From positions 248,001 through 312,000 of the forward strand of contig JADJRO010000003.1 in the NCBI GenBank assembly GCA_016712145.1: a stretch of DNA of 64,000 bases, given 5' to 3'. The DNA is from Saprospiraceae bacterium. GTDB lineage: Bacteria; Bacteroidota; Bacteroidia; Chitinophagales; Saprospiraceae. Made by a program: the position numbers and the translations under genes. Position 1 is the first letter of the stretch; every line of letters begins with the position of its first letter. This document shows positions 48,601 through 58,700 of the stretch, piece by piece. Under the pieces are notes generated by a model. That model had not been told where the DNA came from, searched no databases, and was given only the letters and a program-made list of their open reading frames with translations.

Positions 48601-49613
48601 TTGATCCTTCCAACTTTGATAGTCCGATTACTATAGGAGCTGATCTTAATGGTGGAAATCGTTTTTTTAGAGGTGAAATAGACGAAGTATGTGCGTACAA
48701 TCGGAGTTTAAGCATTTCAGAGATTCGTGAAATCATGCACTTGAGCAGAACCCATACAGCAAATCCCGGAATGCTGAGTTATTTTCAATTCAATGAAGGA
48801 CCTGCAAAAATTTTGGATAAAGAAAATTCATTTCACGGATCCTTGGGAGGCAATGCTATTTTAATTCCATCAACAGCACCAATTGGTCCGGGTACCAGTG
48901 TGCGTATGGATATTCGGTCTAAGGGAATTTATTCGTTTGGACTTACAGGCCTTACTGTAGAAACAGAAGACAGCGGCGTATTCCCAAATGGGGAATTGTG
49001 TGTAAGCCGCATAAATTACATTCCACCCTCAAACTTTAATCCTGACAATAGACCGGTAAGTAATTCATACTGGATCCTCCATAATTATGGATCGAATCTT
49101 TCGCACACCCCATTCAAAATCTTGAGTTTTGATCATATTGGTCTGGTTCGGGCACAAACCCAGGCTGGCGAATTAAATTTATTTAAAAGAGGCCCTAATG
49201 AGGACACCACAAGTTGGGTACTTGCAATTAATGGAAGTAGTTTGCAGTCAGGCCCAAACGCATCTGCTCAATTTACTAAAACGAAAGTGCAGGAAAGCAG
49301 CCAATTGCTCATCTCTAAAACTGTAGGAGATACCATGTTAGTCGCTGTTAAAAATCCGGTTCGAAATGTAAATGAAACGCTAATCGAAATTTCTCCTAAT
49401 CCATTAAATTCACAAGATCCACTATCAATTAAAACCACCATGGATGGTGAAATTGTTGCAAAACTTATGGATGATCGTGGGCGGATTCTAAAAATTATTA
49501 AATTTAATAATAATTGTGAAACCCGGATTCCAGAATTAAAACCGGGAACATATTTATTGAGTTTTGAATCAAAGAATCAATTGGTATTTAAAAAATTATT
49601 GGTTATCGAATAA
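45609..49613 (+). CDS. Large T9SS cargo: sortilin/BNR propeller, LamG domain and sorting domain
   Basis: This 1334-residue secreted protein has a signal peptide (about 1-20). A large beta-propeller with repeated S/T-x-D-G-G-x-x-W motifs follows (KTNDGGKTW, KSTDGGANW, KSTDGGATF, RSSDGGMSW, KTIDGGLSW; about 120-790), as in VPS10/GH74-like proteins. A PKD-like segment (about 820-890), a LamG/concanavalin-like domain (about 895-1060) and a C-terminal type A sorting domain (about 1260-1334, ISPNPLNSQDP to KKLLVIE) complete it. It is exported by T9SS and likely binds surface polymers. No catalytic site is claimed. Confidence 0.9.
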   Translation: MLKNIFLTFTLSVLVNLSFAQEQPGRIHLDSSAPVFMHLIFKPLPNVFLVEKAYTEYYKEREFVKNSYTQYYKLWMHWAQKFMDTNGTIYIPTPHETLTEESIRLQLRKNNSIHRAPAANWKFVGPSKTYHTDGITKVTWQTNVYSIDIAPSDSTILYAGGESGGLWKTTDHGKNWQLTTSSILHDAFGAVRIHPKNPDTVYAATSGKIIKTNDGGKTWATVYSESGLWVNDLAIKPNNGQIILAASNKGMLQSVNGGLNWKKAFTEECWTVKFKLNAPNTSFCVRLNGVISDFMKSTNEGVNWSSVSPIWSNPGAGESVTGAHIAQCPSNTKKIYVYLCGTGGTLNGYVGVFVSSDDGLIWNNTNPSGLVGGTYTIPSHTNLMANNGTTGFNQGFYDMAIIVNPKNENELIAGGTSWFKSTDGGANWSSLGGYVGNLPWSHPDIQCLAARGSDLWIGSDGGINYSKDFGLSSEARMDGISGADLWGFDSGWNEDILVGGRYHNGNMAWHESFPANTYYRMGGAEAATGYVNPGPGRKTYFSDIGGYALKSGLQNGVSYFPVGLFPNESYAYYANSQMTWHPQCWNIIYLGRENKIWKSTDGGATFQLLYSFPGNTTNTVFEIEVSRSHPEVIYCSQWDGTDDSMWRSSDGGMSWKKLAPLPLPNNNDRVKMSLSASNPNELWVALTYGSNGKKIYKTIDGGLSWINLTTSKLDNVTISDILHQLGTQGGVYLGTKRGVYYRNDLMTEWEAYSDGLPVSAETNRLKPFYRDGKIRNGCWGFGVWETDLYENSTVIPQAMANKLESFCIRDTFYFDDYSNVNHNGASWTWNIADAQYLAGQNTRTPKVIFKSVGVKQIIMNLKTPSGTFKDTMYVRVNNECEKDSLPGHALSLTGSNGYAQIPAFGIQSNTFTMMAWVKSTATQSDFAGILFMRGGSSTSGLSVLTNGDLRYHWNNNGYNWVSKARLIPGVWTHLALVVTPNSLTIYKDGVAYTQSGVFDPSNFDSPITIGADLNGGNRFFRGEIDEVCAYNRSLSISEIREIMHLSRTHTANPGMLSYFQFNEGPAKILDKENSFHGSLGGNAILIPSTAPIGPGTSVRMDIRSKGIYSFGLTGLTVETEDSGVFPNGELCVSRINYIPPSNFNPDNRPVSNSYWILHNYGSNLSHTPFKILSFDHIGLVRAQTQAGELNLFKRGPNEDTTSWVLAINGSSLQSGPNASAQFTKTKVQESSQLLISKTVGDTMLVAVKNPVRNVNETLIEISPNPLNSQDPLSIKTTMDGEIVAKLMDDRGRILKIIKFNNNCETRIPELKPGTYLLSFESKNQLVFKKLLVIE

Positions 49614-49629
49614 GCTTTTTGTTCTTTAC

Positions 49630-50913
49630 ATGAACTATAGAGAAACCCTTCAATACATGTATGATGCCTTACCTATGTTTCATAGACAGGGAAAAACGGC
49701 TTATAAAAAAGACCTTACCAACATTCGGGCCTTATGTGAAGCATTGGATAATCCGCAACAAAAATTAAAATGCATCCACATTGCCGGTACAAATGGCAAA
49801 GGTTCTGTATCACATATGATGGCAGCTATTTTGCAGGCGCATGGTTATAAAACGGGTTTGTACGTATCGCCTCATTACAAAGATTTTAGGGAGCGTATTA
49901 AAATCAATGGACGCTATATTTCGCGAAACTACATAACCCGTTTTGTAGAAAAAAATAGGGATTTGTTTAATAAGGTGGCTCCTTCTTTTTTTGAGATGAC
50001 TGTGGCAATGGCCTTTTCCTATTTTAAAAAGCAAAAAGTTGACTTTGCAGTTATAGAAACCGGTTTAGGAGGGCGTTTGGATTCGACAAATATTATTCAA
50101 CCGCTGTTGAGTATTATTACAAATATTAGTTGGGACCATAGCGACTTGTTGGGCGACAGTCTTGAAAAAATTGCTCAAGAAAAAGCAGGTATCATTAAAA
50201 CGAATACACCGGTAGTAATTGGTAGAAAACAAATAGAATCAGAACCTGTTTTTAATAGTTTTGCAAAAGCGATGCATGCGCCCATTTACTATGCTCAAGA
50301 TCATACAAAGATTGAAAGCAAAGAAGGCCCAAAGGGTCTGGATCGTATAAGCTTTGAATTAGGTGGAAACGAGATGGTTGTAAAGCCTTCCTTGAATGGC
50401 ATTTATCAATTGGAAAATATTAATACCGTTTTATCAGCATGTCAGGTATTAAATGCGTTCAAAATTGTACAACTGGAATCTAGTAAAATTGCAATTGGCA
50501 TCGAAAAGACCAGTGAATTAACCTGTATGGTTGGAAGATGGCAACAAATTGCAAGTGATCCGGATGTTTTTGTTGATAGTGCCCACAATGAAGATGGAAT
50601 AAAATATTTAGTTCGTCAAATAGAAGGAATCCATTTCAACAAACTGCATTTTATTTGTGGTTTTGTAAAGGATAAACCAATTGATAAAGTACTTGTTCAG
50701 TTACCTAAAGATGCTTCCTATTATTTTGTCAAGGCTTCAATTCCAAGGGCTTTGGATGAACAGGAGCTTCAGCAACAAGCAAAAGCGTATGGCTTATCCG
50801 GAAGCTGTTATAGCAAACCAAAGCAAGCCTTACGTGCAGCCAGAAAGCATGCTGGAAAAGAGGATCTGATTGTAGTGAGTGGAAGTATTTTTGTCGTAGG
50901 TGAATTTTTATAA
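49630..50913 (+). CDS. folC: Folylpolyglutamate synthase / dihydrofolate synthase
   Basis: This 427-residue Mur-ligase-type enzyme has the P-loop AGTNGKGSVSHM (about 53-64), SPHYKDFRERI, ETGLGGRLDSTN and the C-terminal domain with DSAHNEDG. It adds glutamate to dihydropteroate and folates. ATG 49630, 17 bp after the T9SS gene, is chosen because the upstream in-frame extension overlaps that gene. ubiX follows by 10 bp. Confidence 0.95.
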   Translation: MNYRETLQYMYDALPMFHRQGKTAYKKDLTNIRALCEALDNPQQKLKCIHIAGTNGKGSVSHMMAAILQAHGYKTGLYVSPHYKDFRERIKINGRYISRNYITRFVEKNRDLFNKVAPSFFEMTVAMAFSYFKKQKVDFAVIETGLGGRLDSTNIIQPLLSIITNISWDHSDLLGDSLEKIAQEKAGIIKTNTPVVIGRKQIESEPVFNSFAKAMHAPIYYAQDHTKIESKEGPKGLDRISFELGGNEMVVKPSLNGIYQLENINTVLSACQVLNAFKIVQLESSKIAIGIEKTSELTCMVGRWQQIASDPDVFVDSAHNEDGIKYLVRQIEGIHFNKLHFICGFVKDKPIDKVLVQLPKDASYYFVKASIPRALDEQELQQQAKAYGLSGSCYSKPKQALRAARKHAGKEDLIVVSGSIFVVGEFL

Positions 50914-50923
50914 ATTGTAAGAT

Positions 50924-51475
50924 ATGAAATTAGTAATTGCAATTGGAGGAGCAAGTGGTTCAATTTATGCAAGGTTGTTGCTCGACAAATTAATGGAAAT
51001 GCCAGCAATGGAAATTTCAATGGTACTCAGTAAAAACGCAAGCTTTAATTGGGAATTAGAAAATGAAAACTACCCGCTTGGAAAATACCCTTTTCAGAGA
51101 TTTGAAAATGATGATTATTCAGCTCCATTTGCAAGTGGTTCAGGAAAATACGATGCGATGATTATTTGTCCTTGTTCTGCAGGCCAACTTGGAAGAATTG
51201 CAAACGGATTGTCTGATGATTTAATCAGCAGGTCTGCTGATGTGATGCTCAAAGAAAGAAAAAAACTGGTTCTTGTTTTTAGAGAAAGTCCCTTAAGTTT
51301 AATCCATATCGAAAATATGCGATCGGTCACCTTAGCAGGCGGTTTGATTTGTCCAGCAATCCCATCTTTTTATTCTAAACCTGAATCCATGGATGCATTG
51401 GCAGCTACGGTAAGCAATCGGGCATTGGAATTAATAGGATTGGATACGAAGTCATTTAGTTGGGGAACCGCTTAA
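50924..51475 (+). CDS. ubiX: UbiX-family flavin prenyltransferase
   Basis: This 183-residue flavoprotein begins MKLVIAIGGASGSIYARLLL, the FMN-binding signature. It has the IICPCSAGQLGRIANGLSDDLISR region and RESPLSLIHIENM typical of UbiX/Pad1. It makes prenylated FMN for UbiD-type decarboxylases. Length is normal. The adjacent folC and phosphopantetheinyl transferase genes are on the same strand with short gaps. Confidence 0.94.
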   Translation: MKLVIAIGGASGSIYARLLLDKLMEMPAMEISMVLSKNASFNWELENENYPLGKYPFQRFENDDYSAPFASGSGKYDAMIICPCSAGQLGRIANGLSDDLISRSADVMLKERKKLVLVFRESPLSLIHIENMRSVTLAGGLICPAIPSFYSKPESMDALAATVSNRALELIGLDTKSFSWGTA

Positions 51476-51492
51476 GTTTGATTGAATTTATA

Positions 51493-52128
51493 ATGCCTAT
51501 TTATCAACATATAAAAACTTTAAATGAATCAGATATTTATATTTGGAAAATTGAGGAACCTGCAACATTTTTCTTAAATGAAGTCTCTTGGGAAGAAAGG
51601 CAAATCAATTGGTTGGACACCATCCATCCTTCCAAACGCTTAGAGTATCTTGCATCCAGGTTTCTAATTTTTCATATTGCTGGAATACTTGATAGTCATT
51701 TATATAAAAATGAGGCTGGAAAAATTTATCTAAAAAGTAAACAACAACACATTTCGATTTCACATTCATCAAACTTTACAGCCGTTGCCTTATCGAAAAA
51801 AACCATCGGATTTGATTTACAATGTTATTCAGAAAAGATATTCAGAGTTGCACAAAGATTTTTAAGCAGACATGAATCTGCTGCTTTAAAATCTTTCGAA
51901 ACAATTCAAAGTTTATCCTGTGCCTGGACTGTCAAAGAGGCTGTCTATAAGGCATATGGTCAAAAAGGGATTCATTTTGATAAACAGATAACAATTGATG
52001 TAATTGCTCCAAAGGATGGAATTCAAAAAACAAACGCGCGCTTGATCAATAATCAAATTGAAACACATTATGAAATCTATTCTCAAATTCACTCCGACTT
52101 TTGCTGGTCACTTGCTCAGGAAGTTTGA
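51493..52128 (+). CDS. 4'-phosphopantetheinyl transferase superfamily protein
   Basis: This 211-residue protein has the superfamily motifs IGFDLQ (Mg site; the common final Glu is Gln here) and SCAWTVKEAVYKAYG. It attaches the phosphopantetheine arm from CoA to acyl or peptidyl carrier proteins. ATG 51493 is chosen, as the frame upstream overlaps ubiX. The target carrier protein is not in this window. Confidence 0.87.
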   Translation: MPIYQHIKTLNESDIYIWKIEEPATFFLNEVSWEERQINWLDTIHPSKRLEYLASRFLIFHIAGILDSHLYKNEAGKIYLKSKQQHISISHSSNFTAVALSKKTIGFDLQCYSEKIFRVAQRFLSRHESAALKSFETIQSLSCAWTVKEAVYKAYGQKGIHFDKQITIDVIAPKDGIQKTNARLINNQIETHYEIYSQIHSDFCWSLAQEV

Positions 52129-52579
52129 TTGGTATTTTATAGTTTTCTCAGGAGTCTTTTTATTCTCTTGTAAAAACAGTCCAACTCGACCTGTTGATAG
52201 TCAGGTACAGGCGATCACGGGGCAAACTCAATTTGAGCAGCTTCCAGAATCCTTTAAGGCATTTTATATTAAATTTCATGAAGACAGTTTGTTTCAAATG
52301 GAACATATTGTTTTTCCTTTAGAGGGACTCCCGGATCATGCAGATCCTGAAGATGTGCAAGTCAATCCATTTTATTATACAATTGACCAATGGATGCTTC
52401 ATAAATTATTTGATCCAAAGTCCAATACCATCGTTTATTTAGAATTAGGAGGTATCATCATTGAAGAGCGAATTACAGAAAAAAAGTATGGCTTAACCAT
52501 TATTCGCAGATTTGCAAACTCATCAAGCGGCTGGCGATTGATCTATTATGGGGGTTTAAATAAATATGTAAGTAATTAA
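52070..52579 (+). CDS. Predicted lipoprotein, possibly DUF4348-like
   Basis: This 169-residue protein overlaps the previous gene by 59 bp. After a basic N-terminus it has a hydrophobic segment ending in the lipobox VFLFSCKNS. The mature part contains FKAFYIKFHEDSLFQMEHIVFPLEG, which resembles DUF4348-type lipoproteins of Bacteroidota. Function unknown. The start could also be further downstream, near the hydrophobic segment. The domain call is from memory and moderate. Confidence 0.65.
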   Translation: MKSILKFTPTFAGHLLRKFDWYFIVFSGVFLFSCKNSPTRPVDSQVQAITGQTQFEQLPESFKAFYIKFHEDSLFQMEHIVFPLEGLPDHADPEDVQVNPFYYTIDQWMLHKLFDPKSNTIVYLELGGIIIEERITEKKYGLTIIRRFANSSSGWRLIYYGGLNKYVSN

Positions 52580-52958
52580 TTTTTCTTTAGGACTATTGAA
52601 GGAAATTGGATTATTCAAGAACCTAATTGCTGCGTTTTAAGGGTATGGGATTTGAATAAGGTAGCGTTTGGTATTTATAATTTGGTCAATTTCTATTCAA
52701 TTTGGGGAACTTTCCTCAATATTTCTGAATTTATATACTAGAAAACGAAGCTGATACAGATGGAATTTTAAAACAAAGTGTTTGACTTTGTGTTAGTTTG
52801 TTTTATATATTTAATGGGTGTTCAGAAAACTCTTCAGTCGGGCATTAAGTTTATTAAATTCCGAGTTTAAGGTTGTAAATGAGGTATTTAAGAAAATTTG
52901 GCGCTGTAAGTAGGTTTTTTATTAGAATTTCCCTCAAGCAATCAAAATCAGATAGAAT
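52580..52958. other. Non-coding gap before terC
   Basis: This is a 379-bp AT-rich gap. I see no tandem repeat, strong hairpin or small gene. I looked for a manganese (yybP-ykoY-type) leader, as often occurs before terC genes, and found no convincing one. Confidence 0.4.
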
Positions 52959-53876
52959 ATGAGTCAGGAACTAATGTTGTGGGGTGGGTTCGTGTTATTT
53001 ATTGTTTTGATGCTCGCCTTGGATTTGGGCGTTTTCCACAAAGAAAATCACGAAATTAAATTAAAGGAAGCCTTGATGTGGACCATGTTTTGGGTCAGTC
53101 TGGCTTTGATATTTAATATAGGGATCTACCACTTCATGGGGAGTGAAAAGGCACTCCAGTTTCTTACAGGGTACCTGATTGAAGAGTCATTGTCTATTGA
53201 CAATGTGTTTGTCTTTATGTTGATTTTTTCGTACTTTAAAGTCCCGCCAAAATATCAACATAAAATATTGTTCTGGGGCATTTTGGGTGCTATGTTGATG
53301 CGTATAACATTTATACTGTCTGGCATCCTTTTGATAGAAAAATTTCACTGGATCATTTTTGTTTTTGGAGGATTTTTAGTCATTACGGGCATTCGCTTAG
53401 CATTTCAGGATGAAATTTCAATTAAGCCAGATTCAAACCCGGTTATTCGATTATTTAAAAGATTTTTTAGAATCACAGATACCTATCATAAAGATAAATT
53501 TTTCATTCGTGAAAATGGGGTATTGCTCGCAACACCCATGATGGTTGTTCTTATTTTTATTGAAGTTTCAGATTTAATTTTTGCTGTAGACAGTATTCCA
53601 GCTATTTTAGCCATTACGTCTGATCCTTTTATTGTATTTACTTCAAACGTGTTTGCTATTTTAGGTTTGCGGTCGCTATTCTTTGCAATATCTGCAATTT
53701 CAAAATACTTTATTTATTTAAAATATGGTTTGGCAGCAATATTAACCTATGTTGGAACGAAGATGTTGGTTTCAGATTATTATAAAATCGATCCTCTTTA
53801 CTCTTTATTGGTGATCTTAGCCATTTTATCCTTGTCAATATTTACTTCCATGCTTGCTGTAAATAAGAAATTGTAA
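52959..53876 (+). CDS. TerC/Alx-family membrane protein
   Basis: This 305-residue protein has seven or more membrane helices and the TerC hallmarks: the acidic segment EESLSIDNVFVFMLIFSYF, and DLIFAVDSIPAILAITSDPFIVFTSNVFAILGLRS. Relatives (Alx, TerC) export manganese or take part in tellurium/metal stress. Length is typical of Alx. It appears monocistronic. Confidence 0.95.
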   Translation: MSQELMLWGGFVLFIVLMLALDLGVFHKENHEIKLKEALMWTMFWVSLALIFNIGIYHFMGSEKALQFLTGYLIEESLSIDNVFVFMLIFSYFKVPPKYQHKILFWGILGAMLMRITFILSGILLIEKFHWIIFVFGGFLVITGIRLAFQDEISIKPDSNPVIRLFKRFFRITDTYHKDKFFIRENGVLLATPMMVVLIFIEVSDLIFAVDSIPAILAITSDPFIVFTSNVFAILGLRSLFFAISAISKYFIYLKYGLAAILTYVGTKMLVSDYYKIDPLYSLLVILAILSLSIFTSMLAVNKKL

Positions 53877-54204
53877 AGCTTTTTTTTTGAGGGAAAGAAC
53901 ACTTTTTAAAATCCAAATTCAGATTCATCAATACAGTCAAGAGGAAATTCGAATCCTGTAGAATTAAGGCAAATTAACCTTCTAAATCCTGATCCCAGAA
54001 TGATCATAGGGATTTGTAGTAATTAAATTGTAATAAGACAAGGCGCCCTGTAAGAAATTCGAGCAGCTGTGAAATAGAATATTCATTGAACACGAATTTC
54101 GAGTTAAGCACTGACTTTGAAGCTATTCCAAGTCAATATAAAACTCTAATGAACCTAATGAGTTGATGCAAGATGTATATTCATAGGCTTATTAGAGCTT
54201 CCCT
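53877..54204. other. Gap between convergent terC and lipoprotein genes
   Basis: This is 328 bp without coding potential. Unlike most convergent junctions in the left half of the window, no tandem array is present. A T-rich stretch directly after terC (about 53880) lacks a clear stem. Confidence 0.4.
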
Positions 54205-54594
54205 TTAATTTTTTAAATTGCCTTTGAAAGCATACTGGATATCAGCTTGTCCTGCTTTTTTCCAAATAAAGCTTCCAGAAATTTCATGATCTTTAACTGT
54301 GCCGGTAAACTGCATTTCTCCTTCTGTACTGCTTTTTGTAGTTGAACTAAAGCTGTATACTCCATCTTTATAAGTGCACTGGTAAGGACTGGCAGAGAAT
54401 CCATATTGATGGCAACTTTCAGAATCCATCGTATTGTTTTTAAATACAATAATATCCGGATCTTGTTTTTCAGGATGATTGATATCCCATGCACTTATTT
54501 GATAAGAGTTTCCATCCAAATTTTTAGTTGTGTTTTGAACACATGCGATAAAGTTTGACAAAATTACCAGGCAGATTAATTGAATTATTTTCAT
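54205..54594 (-). CDS. Small predicted lipoprotein, function unknown
   Basis: This 129-residue protein has a signal peptide with a lipobox-like ending (LSNFIACVQN, Cys about 18). The mature part is beta-rich with SYQISAWDIN, FTGTVKDHEISGSFIWKKAG and ends AFKGNLKN. It resembles small lipocalin-like periplasmic proteins, but I recognise no named family. ATG 54594 gives a normal signal sequence. Confidence 0.72.
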   Translation of the reverse strand: MKIIQLICLVILSNFIACVQNTTKNLDGNSYQISAWDINHPEKQDPDIIVFKNNTMDSESCHQYGFSASPYQCTYKDGVYSFSSTTKSSTEGEMQFTGTVKDHEISGSFIWKKAGQADIQYAFKGNLKN

Positions 54595-54701
54595 ATAAAA
54601 TTGTTTTTATTTAATTTTAAATTGTCTTGAATTGCATCAAAATTCCATTACTTCATAAACCCAAGTATCTTTTAAATTCGCTTAGCTCCCAATGAGCTTA
54701 T

Positions 54702-54998
54702 TTACATTTCAATCAGTTTAAGCAATTCGCGATTCGAACTTTTAACATGAGGTTTAAATCCCTCATACCAAGCTTGCCAAGCTGGATCTTTCATTCCATT
54801 GACTAACATGTTTTCATATTCTGCTAAGGTATTGAATTGCATTTCAATAATTATCCGGTACGATTCACCTGTAAAGTCGGTTAGAATTTTTGTACCGGCC
54901 GCTGGAAATAGATTTTGGCTTATAGCAGCCCGTAAACCTGGAAGCACATTTTTAAAGGCTCCAAATTGAATGTGAAATGTGTCTCTTGCTATATACAT
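54702..54998 (-). CDS. Small dimeric alpha-beta barrel (NIPSNAP/ABM-like) protein
   Basis: This 98-residue protein has an alternating beta-alpha-beta pattern (DTFHIQFGAFKNVLPGL, YRIIIEMQFNTLAEYENML, DPAWQAWYEGFKPHV) seen in ferredoxin-like dimeric barrel proteins such as NIPSNAP or antibiotic monooxygenase domains. The specific function is unknown. It stands alone, 82 bp upstream of the NarL-type regulator on the same strand. Confidence 0.65.
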   Translation of the reverse strand: MYIARDTFHIQFGAFKNVLPGLRAAISQNLFPAAGTKILTDFTGESYRIIIEMQFNTLAEYENMLVNGMKDPAWQAWYEGFKPHVKSSNRELLKLIEM

Positions 54999-55080
54999 AT
55001 TGGTCTTTTTTAGTTTTTAATATTTATGCAAAATTGTGAAAGTATTGTCAAATTACAATCCCATAATTATGGGAAATTAT

Positions 55081-55719
55081 CTAAATATATTTTTTCATCG
55101 ACATTTTAGAAGCAGCTTCGGTTGCGGAATGTACCTGAAGTTTCTCATAAATTTTTTTAATGTGCGATCGAACCGTTTCCAGAGAAATGAAGCACTTTTC
55201 TGCAATCATTTTATAGCTAAAACCGGAAGTTAGCAAATCCAAAACTTCTTTTTCACGTGGACTGAGTCCAAATTGATCTTCAGCAGGTAATGTCAGCTTA
55301 TGAAACAAGGTCAGTACTTTTTTCGCAATTGAAGGCGTCATCGGAGCTCCACCGTTTGCAAGATCCCGGATTGATTCAACGATTTTCTGCGTTGACGCAC
55401 TTTTAAGTAAATAGCCTGAAGCGCCATGGCATATAGCTTCAAATATATTGTCATTGTCTTCAAAAACGGTCAACATCATTACTAAAGTTCCCGGAATATT
55501 TTTCCGGATCAATTTGAGTCCTTCCATGCCATTAATCCCTGGCATCCCAATGTCCATAAGCACAACATTCGGCCTTAAGGAAGTAATTTGTTCAACCACT
55601 TCATTGCAATTTTCAAAGGCTCCAACTACCTGCATGTCTTCAAGAAGGGCAAGGCTATCTTGCAAACTAGTCCGCAAGAATGCATTGTCTTCATAAATAA
55701 CAAGGGTAATGGTTTGCAT
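55081..55719 (-). CDS. NarL/LuxR-type response regulator
   Basis: This 212-residue protein has a receiver domain with EDN acidic residues near the start, phospho-Asp in VVLMDIGMPG (about 57), Thr in MLTVFED and Lys in GYLLKSAS. A LuxR helix-turn-helix follows (FGLSPREKEVLDLLTSGFSYKMIAEKCF to VRSHIKKIYEKL). Its gene follows the large sensor kinase by 54 bp and is very likely its partner. Confidence 0.95.
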   Translation of the reverse strand: MQTITLVIYEDNAFLRTSLQDSLALLEDMQVVGAFENCNEVVEQITSLRPNVVLMDIGMPGINGMEGLKLIRKNIPGTLVMMLTVFEDNDNIFEAICHGASGYLLKSASTQKIVESIRDLANGGAPMTPSIAKKVLTLFHKLTLPAEDQFGLSPREKEVLDLLTSGFSYKMIAEKCFISLETVRSHIKKIYEKLQVHSATEAASKMSMKKYI

Positions 55720-55773
55720 GCGTCAATCGATTGAATAAAGATAGATACTAAAAGCTAGATTTAAATCCCATAA

Positions 55774-58700
55774 TCATGTGATTAGCGGAATCGTTAATTT
55801 TATGGTGGTACCATGCCCGGGAATTGATTCTATAGAAATTTTAGCGTGTAATCGATCGGAACGATCCTTCATATTTTTTATACCATTTCCAGTTGTCGGT
55901 TCTAATGAATTAAAGCCTAATCCATTGTCAGCAATTGTCAATTCAAATTGTTTTTTATTTACTGAGATTTCAATGTGAGCCAGACTCGCACTGGAATATA
56001 TAGCTAAATTGTTAATTGCTTCCTTAAATATCATAAGCAAATCTTTTCTTTTGTCCAGGGGCAAATCAACGTTGCTAGTGAATTCCAAAACTTCAAATTT
56101 GAATGCAATTTCAGCAGCTTCTAAAATTTCAGATGCGTATTGTCTCATCCGGATAAATAACATATCCAAAGCATCATTTTTTGGTTGTACTGACCAGATG
56201 ATTTCATTCATCATTTCAATTGCTTGTTTTGATGCAGATTGAATTCGATTTAATAATGAAACTTGCTGTGTATTTTGTTGCAATTGTTTTTCCAATAAAT
56301 TACTATTCAGTTGAATGCTGCTGAGGGTTGATCCGATTTCATCATGTAAATCCCGAGCAATAGAATTGCGTAATTGCTGTAATTTTATAATCTGTTGAAT
56401 TTTAATTTTATAATAAGAATAACCAAGACCAACAATTAATATACAACAAAGTGCTAAAAACCAGGCTGTTTTCCAAAATGGAGGGTGAACAATCAATTCA
56501 AGGGGGTCAATGACTGTGCTCCAAATTCCATCATTATTAGCAGCTTTAACTTTAAAAGTGTAGGTTCCTCCGGGTATGTTTGAGTAATTTGCAATGGAAT
56601 TATTGCCACTGTAAATAAATCCATTGTCATAACCCTCTAATGTATAGGCAAATTTATTCTTAGTACTATTTGTAAAGCTTAGTGCAGCAAATTCAGCTGT
56701 AAATATATTTTGCCTGTAATTTATATGAATTGGTTTTAATTTATTTTTAATACGTTGCGACGGAACATCTTCTCCGTATACTTTTACGTTACTGATGTAA
56801 ACCTTTGGGGGAATTGTATTTTTAATAAATTGGCCTGTTTGGCTCCAACTCATCATGCTGTTGGTAGAAAAATAAATACTTCCATCGGTTCCTGTATAAC
56901 TGGCTCCATCCATTCGGTTCGTGGCAAGTCCATCCATTTGTACATAAACCTGGATGCTTCCGTTGGAACCGTTTAAAACTGCAACTCCTTGATTGGTTGT
57001 TAACCATAAGTTTTGATGCCTATCCGGAGTAATCGAACTTATATTGTTATTGGGCAATCCTTCGGATATAGTAATAATTTTCATTTTTTGATTGCTTGGA
57101 TCCAAGCGGGCTAAACCATTTTCAGTTGCGATCCAAATAAAATTTAGATTGTCTTCATAAAGATCATAAACTGCATTATCAGGAAGAGACTGTGGATTGT
57201 TTTTATCATGTTTGTAATATGTGAAACGAACATCTTTTGCATCGTATTTACTCAAACCTGAGTTTTGGGATCCGAACCAAATAGTTCCTTTGTGATCTTC
57301 CAATATGCAAAATATTGCATTATCCTGTAAGGAATTTGTCGTATCAGGATTACTTAATAAATGATTACAAATTTCAAAGCTTGAGTCTAATTTATAAACT
57401 CCGGAAGTAGATGAACTAATCCAATAATTTTTATTTTTATCAATCTTTAATTTTCGGGCGTTTTCAAACTTACAGGATTTACTTGAATTCAATACAACCA
57501 TGCTTTGATTTCTAAAATCATATTTAAGCAACCTGCTAGATTCCAATATTAATAATTCATTCTTATTAATAAATTCTAATTGATAAATCTTATTTCCGAA
57601 AATTCCATTAGGCCCAATGTATTTGCTTAATACTTGTTTGAATTCACGTGTTTGCTTATTGAAATTTAAGATTCCCAATCCAGGTATTGAAATTAAAAGA
57701 CTGCGCTCTGGAATATCCTGCAAATTGGCTACAATGCTGTATGGATTTCGATAAATGGATATTTCATTATTTTGTAAAGGGATTTGGATTGTTGAAAATT
57801 GATGTGACCTTGGATCATATTTATTTACACCATCTTGTGTGGCAACCCAAATGGCACCTGCTTCGTCTTTAAACAGTTCATGAATATAATTAGAGCTGAG
57901 ACTATACCCATTTCCAGGATCATGTTTTATACTTCGATAATACCTGCTGGTTTTAGGGTTATAAAAGGATATTCCAGCACCAAATGTCCCAATCCACCAA
58001 CAACTATCATTTTGGATTACAATGCCTGTTACAATATTGCTTTTTATATCGATATCTTGCTTGGCATCTAAATGAATTGCTTTCAATTTTACATCGCTGT
58101 AGTTTAGTTGATTCAAGCCACCTAACCAGGATCCGACCAGTAAACTGCTATCATTAAATTTAACCAACAGTCTTTGCGTTGTTGTAGAACGAATTTCTTT
58201 TGAATGCCTTGATGCTATATTTACACTTTTCTGTACATCGGTACAAAGATTATATTGGATGACTTCACTTTGATTTGTACCAATAAATAAATTTTCGTTG
58301 ATATCTAAATAGATTGATTTTATTACCAGATTATTTTTTTCAGAGGGGTGATAAGAAGCTTCCACATCAAATGAATCTCCTAATCGATGGACGGCGGTTT
58401 TGGTGGCAAACCAAATTCTTCCAAACGCATCCATCCGAATGCAATGCACTCTATATAAGTCAGATTTTTCCAGAGTTTGAGGAAGTTTAATTCTAACAAA
58501 TCGGGCTATTTCATAATCATAGTAACAGATGCCACCATTCGTTGCAATCCAAATTCGGTTATAGGTATCAACTATTAAATCATTTATTATATTATTGGGG
58601 ATGCTGGTGCTATCGCCTAATTTTGAATTGTAAAGTTTGAAGTTTTTGCCGTCAAATCGGGCTAATCCATCGGAGGTACCTAGCCAAATATACCCAAAAT

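Noticed and set aside
52580..52958. Manganese riboswitch before terC
   Set aside because: Neither the conserved loop pattern nor a terminator stem could be found by eye.
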